Of a DNA stretch of 64,000 bases, positions 30,751 through 41,503 are shown in pieces (within the stretch, counting starts at the first letter, position 1; each line of letters starts with the position of its first letter). The stretch comes from an uncultured Zoogloea sp. (GTDB lineage Bacteria; Pseudomonadota; Gammaproteobacteria; Burkholderiales; Rhodocyclaceae), in NCBI GenBank assembly GCA_937967645.1, contig CALBTT010000213.1:71418-135417 (forward strand). The letters run 5' to 3'. The notes beneath the pieces were generated by a model. The model searched no databases. It saw nothing but the letters and a program-made list of their open reading frames with translations, and was not told the DNA's origin. A program made the position numbers and the translations under genes.

Positions 30751-31521
30751 TCAGGGAGCCCGGTAGTTCTCCTGGGTCATGATGTCGATGCCGCACTGCA
30801 GGTTCTCGATCCAGTCGAGGAAGCGGTTGACCATCGCCTTGCCCTCGAAGCGGCAGCCGTGCTGGGGCACGATCATCTCCACGTCGAGTTCGCGCACCAT
30901 GTTCACCCAGTAGCGGCAGATCTTGTTGGAGATCATGTAGCGGCGGTGGAAGCCCGCCATGGTGATGACGTGGTCGTCGAAATCCTTGACCGGCATCGCG
31001 GCCTGCTCATGGCTCACCAGCGAAGCGCCCATGTCGCCGGAGAACAGGATCTTGGCCACCGGGTCATAGAACTGGAAGTTGCCTTCGGAGTGCATGAAAT
31101 GCGCCGGCAGAGCCTTGATCTTGCTGTCGCCCAGGGCGATGTTCATGCCCTCGTCGGGAATCCCGAGGATGCGGCTGGAGTAGTCCTTGCCCGTGGTGAA
31201 GTGCGGGATGAAGCGGGTCCACAGGCGGGAGATCATCACCTTGCAATGGGTGGTGACCATCCACTTGTTGAGGGAGGCGATGATGTCCGGGTCGGCGTGG
31301 GTGGCGAAGATGAAGTCCAGGCCCCGCGACGGGAAGAAGCGCTGCATCGACATGAGCAGGCCGTTGTAGGTCATGTTGCCGCCGGGGTCGATGAGGGCCC
31401 CGTGCTCGCCATCGACGATCAGGAACTGATTGCATTGCACCGCGTGGTCGGCCTCCTCGTCCACCAGATCATAGAAGGCCAGGCAGGCATGCTTGCCATT
31501 ATTGAAGAGTTCGACAGCCAT
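30751..31521 (-). CDS. MBL-fold di-iron oxygen-binding protein (ODP/flavodiiron-like domain)
   Basis: A 256-residue single-domain metallo-beta-lactamase-fold protein of the oxygen-binding di-iron type. The ligand set resembles flavodiiron proteins: HADPD (His75, Asp77, Asp79), HFMHSEGNF (His141/144), FSGDMGAS (Asp163) and VPQHG (His221). There is no flavodoxin domain, so it more likely senses or scavenges O2/NO with an external electron source than acts as a full reductase. Start chosen at 31521 (MAVELFNNGKHACLAF); the upstream ribosome site is weak. A short palindrome lies 43-57 bp upstream. Confidence 0.78.
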   Translation of the reverse strand: MAVELFNNGKHACLAFYDLVDEEADHAVQCNQFLIVDGEHGALIDPGGNMTYNGLLMSMQRFFPSRGLDFIFATHADPDIIASLNKWMVTTHCKVMISRLWTRFIPHFTTGKDYSSRILGIPDEGMNIALGDSKIKALPAHFMHSEGNFQFYDPVAKILFSGDMGASLVSHEQAAMPVKDFDDHVITMAGFHRRYMISNKICRYWVNMVRELDVEMIVPQHGCRFEGKAMVNRFLDWIENLQCGIDIMTQENYRAP

Positions 31522-31564
31522 GGGAGTGTCACGGGAATGAAAACGGACCGCTACTTTAGCCGAC

Positions 31565-31578
31565 TCGCCAAATGGCGA
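31565..31578. promoter_or_regulatory. Candidate operator TCGCCA-N2-TGGCGA
   Basis: A 6-base inverted repeat with a 2-base AT spacer lies 43 bp upstream of the di-iron protein start, in a divergent promoter region. No regulator is known to me for this motif. Confidence 0.3.
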
Positions 31579-31686
31579 ATACATGACAACCCATGTCCTT
31601 GATCGTGGTCAACGGATTGCGTCGTCAGGCTCTCCCGTTTGCGGTATCTTGCAAGCCTCGCTGAACATCACTCCCTGGAGTCACCG

Positions 31687-32283
31687 TTGAAATTCCAACG
31701 CCCGCTGCTGTCCCTGGTGTCGTCCTGCCTGCTGTTGCTGAGCCATCAGGCCTCCGCGCTAGGCCCCGACACCGACCCGCGCGGCATGGCCGTCGGTCCT
31801 GGCGCGCAGCAGCGTCCGGGGGCGGCCCTGCCCTTCGGGGGCATCAACCCGGAAGGGCAAGGTGGCGTGCGTCCGGAGAATCTCAAGGGCCCCAGCGGCA
31901 CGGTCTGCAATTCGCAAGGGATGGGCAGCGGCACCACCCGCCGCGACCCGTCCGGCAAGGTGCAGATCTTCAATGACACGCGTGCCCTGCGCAGCCGCAG
32001 CGGCAATGTGTATGGCAACTGCAACGACTCGGCCAGCGGCATCCGGCCCCGCCTCCCCGGCACCACCTCAAGCGCGACCAGCGGCCGGCTGATCGGCAAG
32101 AACAAGACCAAATCCGCGTTCAACAACCAGACCAACACCTTGAAGGCCGCCTCGGACGGTTATGTGGACCGCTCCGCGACCAGCTCGATGATGCCCAAGA
32201 AGCGCGCCTCCCTGTACGACCCGACCACCGGCGGCCTGCGTCAGCCCAAGGTGATGGACCCGTACCAGATCTACCAGCGCTGA
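31687..32283 (+). CDS. Small secreted protein of unknown function
   Basis: A 198-residue protein I do not recognise. A signal peptide (PLLSLVSSCLLLLSHQASA, cleavage after ASA) is clear. The mature part is rich in Gly, Pro, Ser, Asn and Arg, has two cysteines (TVCNS, GNCND) that could form a disulphide, and looks largely disordered. I chose TTG at 31687 because GGAG lies six bases upstream. It is a single gene ending at a strong hairpin terminator. Confidence 0.65.
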   Translation: MKFQRPLLSLVSSCLLLLSHQASALGPDTDPRGMAVGPGAQQRPGAALPFGGINPEGQGGVRPENLKGPSGTVCNSQGMGSGTTRRDPSGKVQIFNDTRALRSRSGNVYGNCNDSASGIRPRLPGTTSSATSGRLIGKNKTKSAFNNQTNTLKAASDGYVDRSATSSMMPKKRASLYDPTTGGLRQPKVMDPYQIYQR

Positions 32284-32303
32284 ACCCCGGACCGTGCAAT
32301 GAC

Positions 32304-32331
32304 AAAAGGGGCGCCATCCGGCGCCCCTTTT
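32304..32331. terminator. Rho-independent terminator, probably bidirectional
   Basis: A 12-bp perfect stem (AAAAGGGGCGCC with its complement) and a 4-base loop, flanked by A4 and T4, sit between the secreted-protein gene and the convergent htpG. Confidence 0.88.
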
Positions 32332-32356
32332 GCTTGATACGGCGAGCCTGCAGTGA

Positions 32357-34279
<1,923 letters not shown>

Positions 34280-34313
34280 AAAGCTTGCTCCATGAGGACC
34301 GTTAACAACCCCC

Positions 34314-34341
34314 ATATGGGTCCATCCCCACCACTTTCAAG
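34314..34341 (-). promoter_or_regulatory. Sigma-32 (heat-shock) promoter of htpG
   Basis: On the minus strand CTTGAAA (34335-34341), a 13-bp spacer and ACCCATAT (34314-34321) match the RpoH consensus CTTGAAA-N13-14-CCCCATNT at all but one fixed position. Confidence 0.8.
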
Positions 34342-34371
34342 CCCCAAAAGGTCAATGCCCGTTTCCAACTG

Positions 34372-36195
34372 ATGGGACGCTCCCGATTGCCTGCTGTCAC
34401 CCCGGCATCGCCACGATCAACGAGCGAGGCCGGAGAATCGCCCGCACGTCAGGCCGCATCCTCGCTGCGCCGCCTGAGGATCGCCGTCTGGGCAGCCTTT
34501 GCGCTGCTCGTCGGCATCATCGTCTTCGTGTCCCTGTCCCTGATCCGCTATGACCGTGAGGAGGCCCTGCAGCGGGCCGAATCCGAGCTTCTTAGCCTGA
34601 CCCGCGTCCTGGAAGAACACGTGGCCCGCAGCTTCGGTGAGACCGAAGCCGCCCTCTCGGAGATCGCTGCACGGATCTCCCAGCAGGAAGGGATCGAGAA
34701 TCTGGGCGAGGCAGAAATCCGCGCCCTGCTCCGCCAACGTGCCGCCAAGCTGCCCGAAGCAGAGTTCCTGTTTGTGGAGCGTGAGGACGGCAGCCTGGCA
34801 GCCGACTCCTCCCCGACTGACAGGTCAGGCGCGGATCCCGACCAGGGAGCCCTGGGCAAGCCGGCCATGCCCCATCAACTCAGTGAAGGCGTGGAGATCG
34901 GCGTCCCGCTGAAGAGCCCCCTGTCAGGCCAGTGGGTCACACCGCTGACCCGCCAGATCTTCGACGCGTCGGGAAAATACCTGGGCACTGTCGGGGCTGC
35001 CATCAGCCATCCCTATTTCGAAGGCGTGTACAAGGAGCTCCAGCTGGCGCAGAAGGACACGATCATGATCCTTCACGCCAAGCGGGCCAGCCTGCTGATC
35101 CATCACCCACCGGCCGACAACCTGATCGGCCGCAGCGTCGCCGGTTCTCCGGCCATCGGCCTCGATGCCCAGCAGCGCAGCCGCATCGTCAAGGCGCCCC
35201 TTCCCGGCGCCTCCGATGAGCAGATCACCGCCTATCGCAGCCTCGCCGACCGGCCGCTGATCGTCGGTACCAGCCGGCCTGTTGCCGACGCACTGATGGA
35301 CTACCACGCACATCGGGAACGCATCATCACGGCGGCGGGCGTCATGACGACCCTGCTCGCCGCCCTGGCCCTGCTGCTGCACCAGGACACCCGACGCCGC
35401 GACGCCGACCGCCAGGTCCTGGCAGAGCTCAACGCCTCGCTGGAGGAGCGGGTGCACCGACGTACGGAGGAGCTGGAGCACTCCAACCGGGAGCTGCTGA
35501 ACTTCAGCTATTCGGTATCCCACGACCTCCGCGCGCCGCTGCGGGCCATCAACGGCTTCTCCCATGCGCTGGAGGAGGACTATGGCAAGCAGCTCGACGA
35601 GACCGGCCGCGAATATCTCTCCCGCCTGCGCAAGGCCAGCCTGCGGATGGGGGAGCTGATCGACGAACTGCAGAAACTCGCCAGCGTGTCCCGCCACACC
35701 CTGCGAGTCGAGCCGACCGACGTCAGCGCCATCGCCCAGGACATCCTGGACGATCTGGCCGCGGTGAGCGCCGGGCGGCACGTGCAGGCCCACGTGGAGC
35801 CCGGCCTGACGGCCGATGCCGATCCGACCCTGATCCGCAACGCCCTCGAGAACCTGCTGGGCAATGCGTGGAAGTTCACCCGTGACAGCCACCCGCCGAT
35901 CATCCACGTGGGGGGACGCCCCCATGGCGCGGAAAAGCTGTTCTATGTGACGGACAACGGGATCGGCTTCGACATGGAGCACGCCAACAAGCTGTTCCAA
36001 CCCTTCCAGCAACTCCACAAGCGGGAAGGCTTCGAGGGCTCGGGGATCGGTCTGGCCAGCGTACGGCGCATCATCGAACGCCATGGCGGCACCGTATGGG
36101 CGGAGTCGTCGCCCGGAGCCGGCACGACGATGTTCTTTACCCTGCCGCGCAGTCCGGCCCTGGTACGCCGGCCGCGGGAAAAGATGCAGGGATGA
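34372..36195 (+). CDS. Membrane sensor histidine kinase with periplasmic Cache-type sensor
   Basis: A 607-residue kinase: cytosolic N-terminus, membrane helix 38-58, periplasmic sensor about 59-315 with the look of a double Cache domain (for example GVPLKSPLSGQWVTPLTRQIFD), second helix 317-337, a short coiled coil, HisKA with His384 in YSVSHDLRAPLRAI, and HATPase with N, G1 and G2 boxes (LLGNAWKFT, DNGIGFDM, GSGIGLASV). The ligand is unknown and no response regulator is adjacent. The ATG at 34372 lacks a clear ribosome site. Its 5' region overlaps the htpG promoter. Confidence 0.88.
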   Translation: MGRSRLPAVTPASPRSTSEAGESPARQAASSLRRLRIAVWAAFALLVGIIVFVSLSLIRYDREEALQRAESELLSLTRVLEEHVARSFGETEAALSEIAARISQQEGIENLGEAEIRALLRQRAAKLPEAEFLFVEREDGSLAADSSPTDRSGADPDQGALGKPAMPHQLSEGVEIGVPLKSPLSGQWVTPLTRQIFDASGKYLGTVGAAISHPYFEGVYKELQLAQKDTIMILHAKRASLLIHHPPADNLIGRSVAGSPAIGLDAQQRSRIVKAPLPGASDEQITAYRSLADRPLIVGTSRPVADALMDYHAHRERIITAAGVMTTLLAALALLLHQDTRRRDADRQVLAELNASLEERVHRRTEELEHSNRELLNFSYSVSHDLRAPLRAINGFSHALEEDYGKQLDETGREYLSRLRKASLRMGELIDELQKLASVSRHTLRVEPTDVSAIAQDILDDLAAVSAGRHVQAHVEPGLTADADPTLIRNALENLLGNAWKFTRDSHPPIIHVGGRPHGAEKLFYVTDNGIGFDMEHANKLFQPFQQLHKREGFEGSGIGLASVRRIIERHGGTVWAESSPGAGTTMFFTLPRSPALVRRPREKMQG

Positions 36196-36234
36196 AGCCG
36201 GGCACCGGCATGGCCCGGGTACGGGCCCGGGTGC

Positions 36235-36792
36235 CTAGATGTAGCGGATCTCGACGACCTCGATCTCGCGCATGCCTGCCGGACTGGCGAAGCGGACCAC
36301 GTCCCCCTCACGGGCCTTCAGCAGGGCTCGGGACAGGGGCGCGATCCAGCTGATCCGCCCCTCGGAGGCATTGGCCTCATCCACCCCGACAATCTGGTAG
36401 GTCTGCTCCTCGCCGCCCTCTGCTTCGCAGACCACCGTGACGGTGGCGCCGAAGAACACCTGCTCGGTGTTCTCCTGCTCGGAGGGGGTCACCACGGTGG
36501 CGCTTTCCAGCCGCTTGATCAGGAAGCGGATGCGGCGATCGATCTCGCGCAGACGCTTCTTGCCATAGATGTAGTCGCCGTTCTCGGAGCGGTCGCCGTT
36601 GGATGCCGCCCAACGCACCGTCTCGACCAGACGCGGGCGCTCATCCTTGACCAGTTGGTCGAGCTCCGCCTTCAGGGTCTCGAAACCCCGACGCGTCATG
36701 TAATTGCGTGTGCCCGGCGGCAGACTCGGCGCACCAGGCGACGCGCCTTCTTCCTCGTCCTGGTCGTTTTCCTTGACGAATGCCTTGTTCAA
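36235..36792 (-). CDS. greB: Transcript cleavage/elongation factor GreB
   Basis: A 185-residue protein that binds the RNA polymerase secondary channel and stimulates cleavage of backtracked RNA. The N-terminal coiled coil has the acidic tip NGDRSENGDYIYGKK, and the C-terminal FKBP-like domain follows (VDEANASEGRISWIAPLSRALL). The start is TTG at 36792 (reading as LNKAFVKEND, matching the family), with GGAG seven bases upstream. A short charged insertion (DEEEGASPGAPS) precedes the conserved core. A short inverted repeat (36201-36206/36230-36235) lies between it and the convergent kinase gene. Confidence 0.92.
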   Translation of the reverse strand: MNKAFVKENDQDEEEGASPGAPSLPPGTRNYMTRRGFETLKAELDQLVKDERPRLVETVRWAASNGDRSENGDYIYGKKRLREIDRRIRFLIKRLESATVVTPSEQENTEQVFFGATVTVVCEAEGGEEQTYQIVGVDEANASEGRISWIAPLSRALLKAREGDVVRFASPAGMREIEVVEIRYI

Positions 36793-36829
36793 CTGACAAC
36801 TCCGGATCACCCAAAAGGAGGCGCATGGT

Positions 36830-36867
36830 AGGACTGCCAACGCCTTGCTGGCAAGCCGGGCAGTCCT
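36830..36867 (-). terminator. Stem-loop after the DUF3567 gene
   Basis: AGGACTGCC (36830-36838) pairs with GGCAGTCCT (36859-36867), with an inner CTTGC/GCAAG helix. It follows the minus-strand DUF3567 stop by 9 bp and lies just before greB. Confidence 0.5.
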
Positions 36868-36876
36868 GGCACGCGC

Positions 36877-37110
36877 TCAGTGATACACGGCGGGCTGAGT
36901 CATCAGCGACCCATATTCGTCGAGCCAGGTGCCAAAATCATCCATCTCCGTTGCCGAGCTGGCCATCTCCCGCAACTCGATGCGGAAACGGTGAGCCGCT
37001 TCGTCGCGGAAAAGCACCCCCTTGCCGAGACGCTTGTCGATGACCTCGACCGCATCGACACTCGGATAGTCCACCACGTAAAGAACCGGGTTGTTCAGCA
37101 CCACGTTCAT
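36877..37110 (-). CDS. DUF3567 family protein
   Basis: A 77-residue cytosolic protein of the DUF3567 family, which is largely restricted to betaproteobacteria and has no known function. Typical features are the N-terminal strand MNVVLNNPVLYVVDYP, the EVIDKRLGKGVLFRDEAAHRF core and the C-terminal LMTQPAVYH. AGGAGG lies seven bases before the ATG at 37110. It lies upstream of greB on the same strand, separated by a hairpin. Confidence 0.85.
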   Translation of the reverse strand: MNVVLNNPVLYVVDYPSVDAVEVIDKRLGKGVLFRDEAAHRFRIELREMASSATEMDDFGTWLDEYGSLMTQPAVYH

Positions 37111-37259
37111 GACAGGCCTCCTGATCACTGGGTTGTGCCCCAATGGGCATCGATGCTTCCGAAGATGGGAGCACATCCGGGTACTTCAAGTTCCCCGCGA
37201 CGTTGTATTTCCTATCCACCACGCCTAAGATTCAACGAAACCAGCCTCCGCCCCCTGCC

Positions 37260-37484
37260 ATGAACGACTGCAACGAACTCGATGCCGACGTCACCAGCCT
37301 CGCCTCCCGCCTGGCCGCGTTGACCACCGAGCACAGGGATCTCGACGCGGTCATCGCCCAGGTCTCGATCGCTCCGCCCCCCGGAGACGATCTCCTGCTG
37401 CGGCGCCTCAAGAAGCGCAAGCTGGTCCTGAAAGACCGCATCTCCCTGATCGAGCGCCTGCTCGACCCGGACGTTCCCGCCTGA
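37260..37484 (+). CDS. DUF465/YdcH family small coiled-coil protein
   Basis: A 74-residue protein whose core (EHRDLDAVIAQV ... LLRRLKKRKLVLKDRISLIERLL) matches the DUF465/YdcH helical hairpin family of unknown function. It lies 33 bp upstream of metY on the same strand and may be cotranscribed. No ribosome site of note is visible. Confidence 0.75.
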   Translation: MNDCNELDADVTSLASRLAALTTEHRDLDAVIAQVSIAPPPGDDLLLRRLKKRKLVLKDRISLIERLLDPDVPA

Positions 37485-37517
37485 TGCCCCTCAACCCATC
37501 CTGACATTCCCGACTGC

Positions 37518-38822
37518 ATGCCCATCCACCGAAACGCCGGGGCCGACACGCTCGCCCTGCACGCCGGACAGACGCCCGATCCCGTCCATCACTCACGCGC
37601 AACGCCGATCCACTTCACCACCAGCTACGTCTTCGAAAGTGGTGACCACGCCGCAGCCCTGTTCAACCAGGAGCGGGCCGGCCACGTCTATTCGCGCATC
37701 TCGAACCCGACCAACGCGGTGCTGGAGGAACGCATCGCCGCTCTGGACGGCGGGGTGGGTGCCATCGCCTGCGCCAGCGGCCAGGCGGCCCTGACCCTGG
37801 CCATCACCACCCTGATGGGCAGCGGCGGTCACATCGTCGCATCCCGCTCCCTGTATGGCGGCTCCCACAACCTGCTCGGCTACACACTGCCCCGCTTCGG
37901 CATCGAGACCACCTTCGTGCCGGCCGGCGATGCGGACGCCTGGCGGGCGGCCATCCGCCCCAACACCCGCCTGCTGTTCGGCGAATCCATCGGCAACCCG
38001 GGGCTGGAGGTGCTCGACATCCCGACCCTGGCCCAGATCGCCCGCGATGCGCGCCTGCCGCTGATGGTGGATGCCACCCTGGTCACGCCCATCCTGCAAT
38101 GCCCCATCGACCTGGGCGCCAACATCGTCATGCACTCCGCCACCAAGTACCTGGGCGGCCACGGCGTCGCCATCGGCGGCCTGCTGGTGGACGGGGGCCA
38201 CTTCGACTGGGAAGCCAGCGAGGGGCGCTTCCCGACCCTCACCGAGCCCTACGAGGGCTTTCACGGCATGGACTTCGCCGAGGAGTCGCCCATCGCCGCC
38301 TTCCTGCTGCGCGCACGCCGCGAAGGCCTGCGCGATTTCGGTGCCTGCCTGTCGCCGATGAACGCCTTCCAGATCCTGCAGGGCATGGAGACCCTCGGGC
38401 TGCGCATGGAGCGCCATGTCGCCAACGCCCGCACCCTGGTCGAGCACCTGGTGAAACACCCCTTTGTCGAGTCCGTGTCATGGCCCGAGCTGGACACCCA
38501 CCCGGACAAGGCCCTGGCGGCAAGCCTGCTGCCCAAGGGCTGCGGCGGCGTCTTCAGCTTCAGCCTGAAGGGCGGGCGCAAGGCCGGCAGCGCCTTCATC
38601 GAAGGCCTCCGGCTGTTCTCCCACCTCGCCAACGTGGGTGATGCCAAGTCCCTGGCCATCCATCCGGCCAGCACCACCCACTTCCGGATGTCCGCCGAGA
38701 GCCTCCTCGCCGCCGGTATCACTGAAGGCACCATCCGCCTGTCCACCGGCCTCGAAACCGCCACCGACCTGATCGAAGATCTGGATCGGGGCCTGTACGC
38801 CGCCCAGAAAGCCTGCGCCTGA
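37518..38822 (+). CDS. metY: O-acetylhomoserine sulfhydrylase (MetY type)
   Basis: A 434-residue pyridoxal-phosphate enzyme of the Cys/Met metabolism family that makes homocysteine from an O-acylhomoserine and sulphide. The PLP lysine is Lys210 in HSATKYLGGHG; the phosphate-binding region is CASGQAALTLA. Length and the N-terminus (DTLALHAGQTPDP) fit MetY (O-acetylhomoserine) better than the shorter MetZ (O-succinylhomoserine), but the substrate is not certain. It is followed by an alpha/beta hydrolase gene 10 bp downstream. Confidence 0.88.
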   Translation: MPIHRNAGADTLALHAGQTPDPVHHSRATPIHFTTSYVFESGDHAAALFNQERAGHVYSRISNPTNAVLEERIAALDGGVGAIACASGQAALTLAITTLMGSGGHIVASRSLYGGSHNLLGYTLPRFGIETTFVPAGDADAWRAAIRPNTRLLFGESIGNPGLEVLDIPTLAQIARDARLPLMVDATLVTPILQCPIDLGANIVMHSATKYLGGHGVAIGGLLVDGGHFDWEASEGRFPTLTEPYEGFHGMDFAEESPIAAFLLRARREGLRDFGACLSPMNAFQILQGMETLGLRMERHVANARTLVEHLVKHPFVESVSWPELDTHPDKALAASLLPKGCGGVFSFSLKGGRKAGSAFIEGLRLFSHLANVGDAKSLAIHPASTTHFRMSAESLLAAGITEGTIRLSTGLETATDLIEDLDRGLYAAQKACA

Positions 38823-38832
38823 ACGACCCACG

Positions 38833-39663
38833 ATGAAACTCACCGTCTCCGGCAAGTCCGTCTATTGCTATACCGGCGGCCGCGCCCACCAGCCCGGCCG
38901 GCCCACCCTCGTCCTCATCCACGGCGCCGGCCACGACCACAGCGTCTGGACCTTGCAGAGCCGCTACTTCGCCACCCATGGCTGGAACGTGCTGGTCCCC
39001 GATCTGCCCGGCCACGGCCAGTCCGAAGGCCCGCAACGGGAATCCATCGGCGAACTGGCCGACTGGGTTGCCGCCCTGCTCGACGCAGCGGGAACGGCCT
39101 CGACCCTGCTCGCCGGTCACAGCATGGGCTCCCTGGTCGCCCTCGAAACGGCGGCCCGCTTCCCCGACAAGGTTTCCCTGCTCGCCCTGATCGGCTCGGT
39201 TGCCCCGATGCCGGTGGCACCGCCCCTGCTCGAGGCCACCCTCGCCAACCGGGACAAGGCCCACGCCATGATCAACCAGTGGTCCTACGCCCCGCGCAGC
39301 CAGCTCGGCAGCAGCAGCATTCCGGGGATGAACCTCACGGCCATGAACGAACGCCTGATGCAGCGCCAGGGCCACGGCGTGCTTCACCGCGACATGTCGG
39401 CCTGCAACGCCTATGCCGGCGGCTTCGAAGCGGCCGCGCAGGTCCGCTGCCCGACCCTGCTGCTCAGCGCGGCGCAGGATCGCATGACGCCTCCCAAGGC
39501 CATCACACCGCTCGCCGAAGCCTTCAACCGGGAAGCCCCCGTGCGCAAGCTCGTCATTCCCGGCGCAGGTCACGCGATGATGGCCGAGGCGCCCGCTGCC
39601 GTGCTCGAAGGGCTGTGGAACTTTGCCGGCGCTTTCGCATCCTCCCTCCAGGAGCGTCCATGA
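38833..39663 (+). CDS. Alpha/beta hydrolase
   Basis: A 276-residue cytosolic alpha/beta-hydrolase with the full triad: Ser97 in AGHSMGSL, Asp216 in AAQDRMTP and His247 in GAGHAMM, and an oxyanion region HGAGHDHSVW. The substrate is unknown; esters, lactones and C-C bonds are all possible. It lies 10 bp after metY, so it could act on a metabolite of that pathway, although this is only a context argument. Confidence 0.82.
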   Translation: MKLTVSGKSVYCYTGGRAHQPGRPTLVLIHGAGHDHSVWTLQSRYFATHGWNVLVPDLPGHGQSEGPQRESIGELADWVAALLDAAGTASTLLAGHSMGSLVALETAARFPDKVSLLALIGSVAPMPVAPPLLEATLANRDKAHAMINQWSYAPRSQLGSSSIPGMNLTAMNERLMQRQGHGVLHRDMSACNAYAGGFEAAAQVRCPTLLLSAAQDRMTPPKAITPLAEAFNREAPVRKLVIPGAGHAMMAEAPAAVLEGLWNFAGAFASSLQERP

Positions 39664-39767
39664 CCTGACCCATAGCCTCATCCGGGCCTGTCCATCGTTG
39701 CTGCACGGTGGACCGCCGCCGGCGCTCCCAGCCATTTACATCCAAAAAACGATAACGGAGACAACTC

Positions 39768-40559
39768 ATGGCTCAGCACCAATCCCCATCGGACGACCAG
39801 GCCGGCGCCGGCCTGCCCTTCCCGAGCATCCGCAGCATCGGTTTCGGCGCCCCCCTGCGCTGGATGGCCCGGGGGCTTGCCGACCTCAAGGCCTGCCCCG
39901 TGGCCAGCCTCTTCTACGGCTTCTGCTTCACCGGCATGGGGCTGCTCGTGACCTTCGTCTTCGAGCATGCCTACCAATACACCTCCGCCGTCACCACGGG
40001 CTTCCTGCTCCTGGCGCCCTTCTTTGCAATGGGCTTGTACGAACTCTCACGGCGACGGGAACGAGGCGAGGTCTGCGCGCTGGCCCCCACCCTCACCGTG
40101 TGGCGACGCAATGCCGGCAACATCGCGGTCTTTGCAGCGGTGCTGACGGTCATCTTCCTGATCTGGGCCCGGGCCTCACTGGTGGTCTTCGCCATGTTCT
40201 ACACCCAGGAGCTGCCCAACCTCACAGGCTTCCTGACCCAGGTCCTGGCCCTCGAGAACCTGGAGTTCCTGATCGTCTACTTCTCGGTCGGGCTGGTCTT
40301 TGCGCTGCTGGTCTTTGCGGTAAGCGTGGTCTCCATCCCCCTGATGCTGGACCGCAACCAGGACGCCATCACCTCGATGCTGGCCAGCATCCGCGCCCTC
40401 GCGGAGAATCCGCTCCCCCTGCTGTTCTGGGCCGCCCTGATCGTCGGCACCACACTGCTGGGCTTCCTCAGCTTCCACATCGGGCTGGCCGTGCTGATGC
40501 CGATCGTCGGCCACGCCACCTGGCACGCCTACCGGGATCTGGTCGAGCCGCTGCCCTGA
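39768..40559 (+). CDS. DUF2189 family inner-membrane protein
   Basis: A 263-residue polytopic protein with about six hydrophobic helices and the DUF2189 features APLRWMARGLADLKACPVAS and IPLMLDRNQDAITSMLASI. Function unknown. GGAG lies upstream of the ATG. The 3' end overlaps the 3' end of the convergent EamA transporter gene by 31 bp. Confidence 0.8.
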   Translation: MAQHQSPSDDQAGAGLPFPSIRSIGFGAPLRWMARGLADLKACPVASLFYGFCFTGMGLLVTFVFEHAYQYTSAVTTGFLLLAPFFAMGLYELSRRRERGEVCALAPTLTVWRRNAGNIAVFAAVLTVIFLIWARASLVVFAMFYTQELPNLTGFLTQVLALENLEFLIVYFSVGLVFALLVFAVSVVSIPLMLDRNQDAITSMLASIRALAENPLPLLFWAALIVGTTLLGFLSFHIGLAVLMPIVGHATWHAYRDLVEPLP

Positions 40560-41425
40560 ACGGCCGGGCGCTTGCCCCGGGCAAGCGCCGCCACCGCAGC
40601 CAGAACGATTCCTCCCCCCAGCACCTGGAGGGGGCCCACCGGTTCGCCCAGCACCAGGGCCGCCAGCACGAAGGTCACCACCGGCTCCAGGGTGGACAGG
40701 GTCGCCGCATCAGCCGCACCAAGGCGACGCATGCCTGCGAAGAAACCCACCATGGCAACGATCGTGGACACCAGGGCAATCGCCAGGACCGCCGCCCAGG
40801 CGGTGGGCGTGGTCGGCAGTGCGGGCACCTGCAGCAGCATCTGCGCACCGAAGACAGCGGCCGCCGCCAGCATCACCACGGTGGCCGCGGCCAGCGGATC
40901 CTCCTCGCGCAGCACCTTGCCCCCCACCAGGATATAGACCGAGTAGATCAGCGCCGCAGCCAGTCCAAAGCCGATTCCCAACGGACTGCCGTCGATGCCG
41001 GAACCCAGGATCAGTGCCGTCCCGCACAGGGCAGCCAGCACAGCACCGATCCGCAGACGGGTCAGACGCTCTCCGAGGAAGAGCACGCTCAGCACGGTGA
41101 CGATGAACGGATAGAGGTACAGCAGCAGCGCCACCAGCCCCGCCGAAGCATGGCCCAGGGCCGAGAAGAAGCAGAAGGACTGGCCGACGTAGCCGACGGC
41201 GCCCATCAGGATCAGGATCCACAGGTTTCGTCCGGTGGGCCAGGCCCTGCCGGACATCGCCATGAAGGCGGCCAGCAGCCCCCCGGCCACCGCAAAGCGC
41301 AGGAAGAGCATGGTGGGCACATCCACGCCTTCGGCCAGGGCCAGGCGCGCAAAGATGGCCATCGCACCGAAGGAGGCTGCGGACACAGCCACAAGGCCGG
41401 CGCCCAGCGCACGAGATCGATCCAT
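40529..41425 (-). CDS. EamA/DMT-superfamily metabolite exporter
   Basis: A 298-residue membrane protein with ten predicted helices in two EamA repeats (for example SAASFGAMAIFARLAL and the second-half GMRRLGAADAATLSTLEPVVTF). Family members export amino acids or related metabolites; the substrate is not predictable. I use the ATG at 41425. It is divergent from the SIMPL-domain gene, and a 20-bp perfect inverted repeat lies between them. Confidence 0.85.
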   Translation of the reverse strand: MDRSRALGAGLVAVSAASFGAMAIFARLALAEGVDVPTMLFLRFAVAGGLLAAFMAMSGRAWPTGRNLWILILMGAVGYVGQSFCFFSALGHASAGLVALLLYLYPFIVTVLSVLFLGERLTRLRIGAVLAALCGTALILGSGIDGSPLGIGFGLAAALIYSVYILVGGKVLREEDPLAAATVVMLAAAAVFGAQMLLQVPALPTTPTAWAAVLAIALVSTIVAMVGFFAGMRRLGAADAATLSTLEPVVTFVLAALVLGEPVGPLQVLGGGIVLAAVAALARGKRPAVQGSGSTRSR

Positions 41426-41503
41426 GACGACAATCAGCAAGGCAAAGGGGCTCGATGCTGCCGCCCGCCTCCCGCCAGGTCAAGCCATGGCGCGCATTCA
41501 TCT

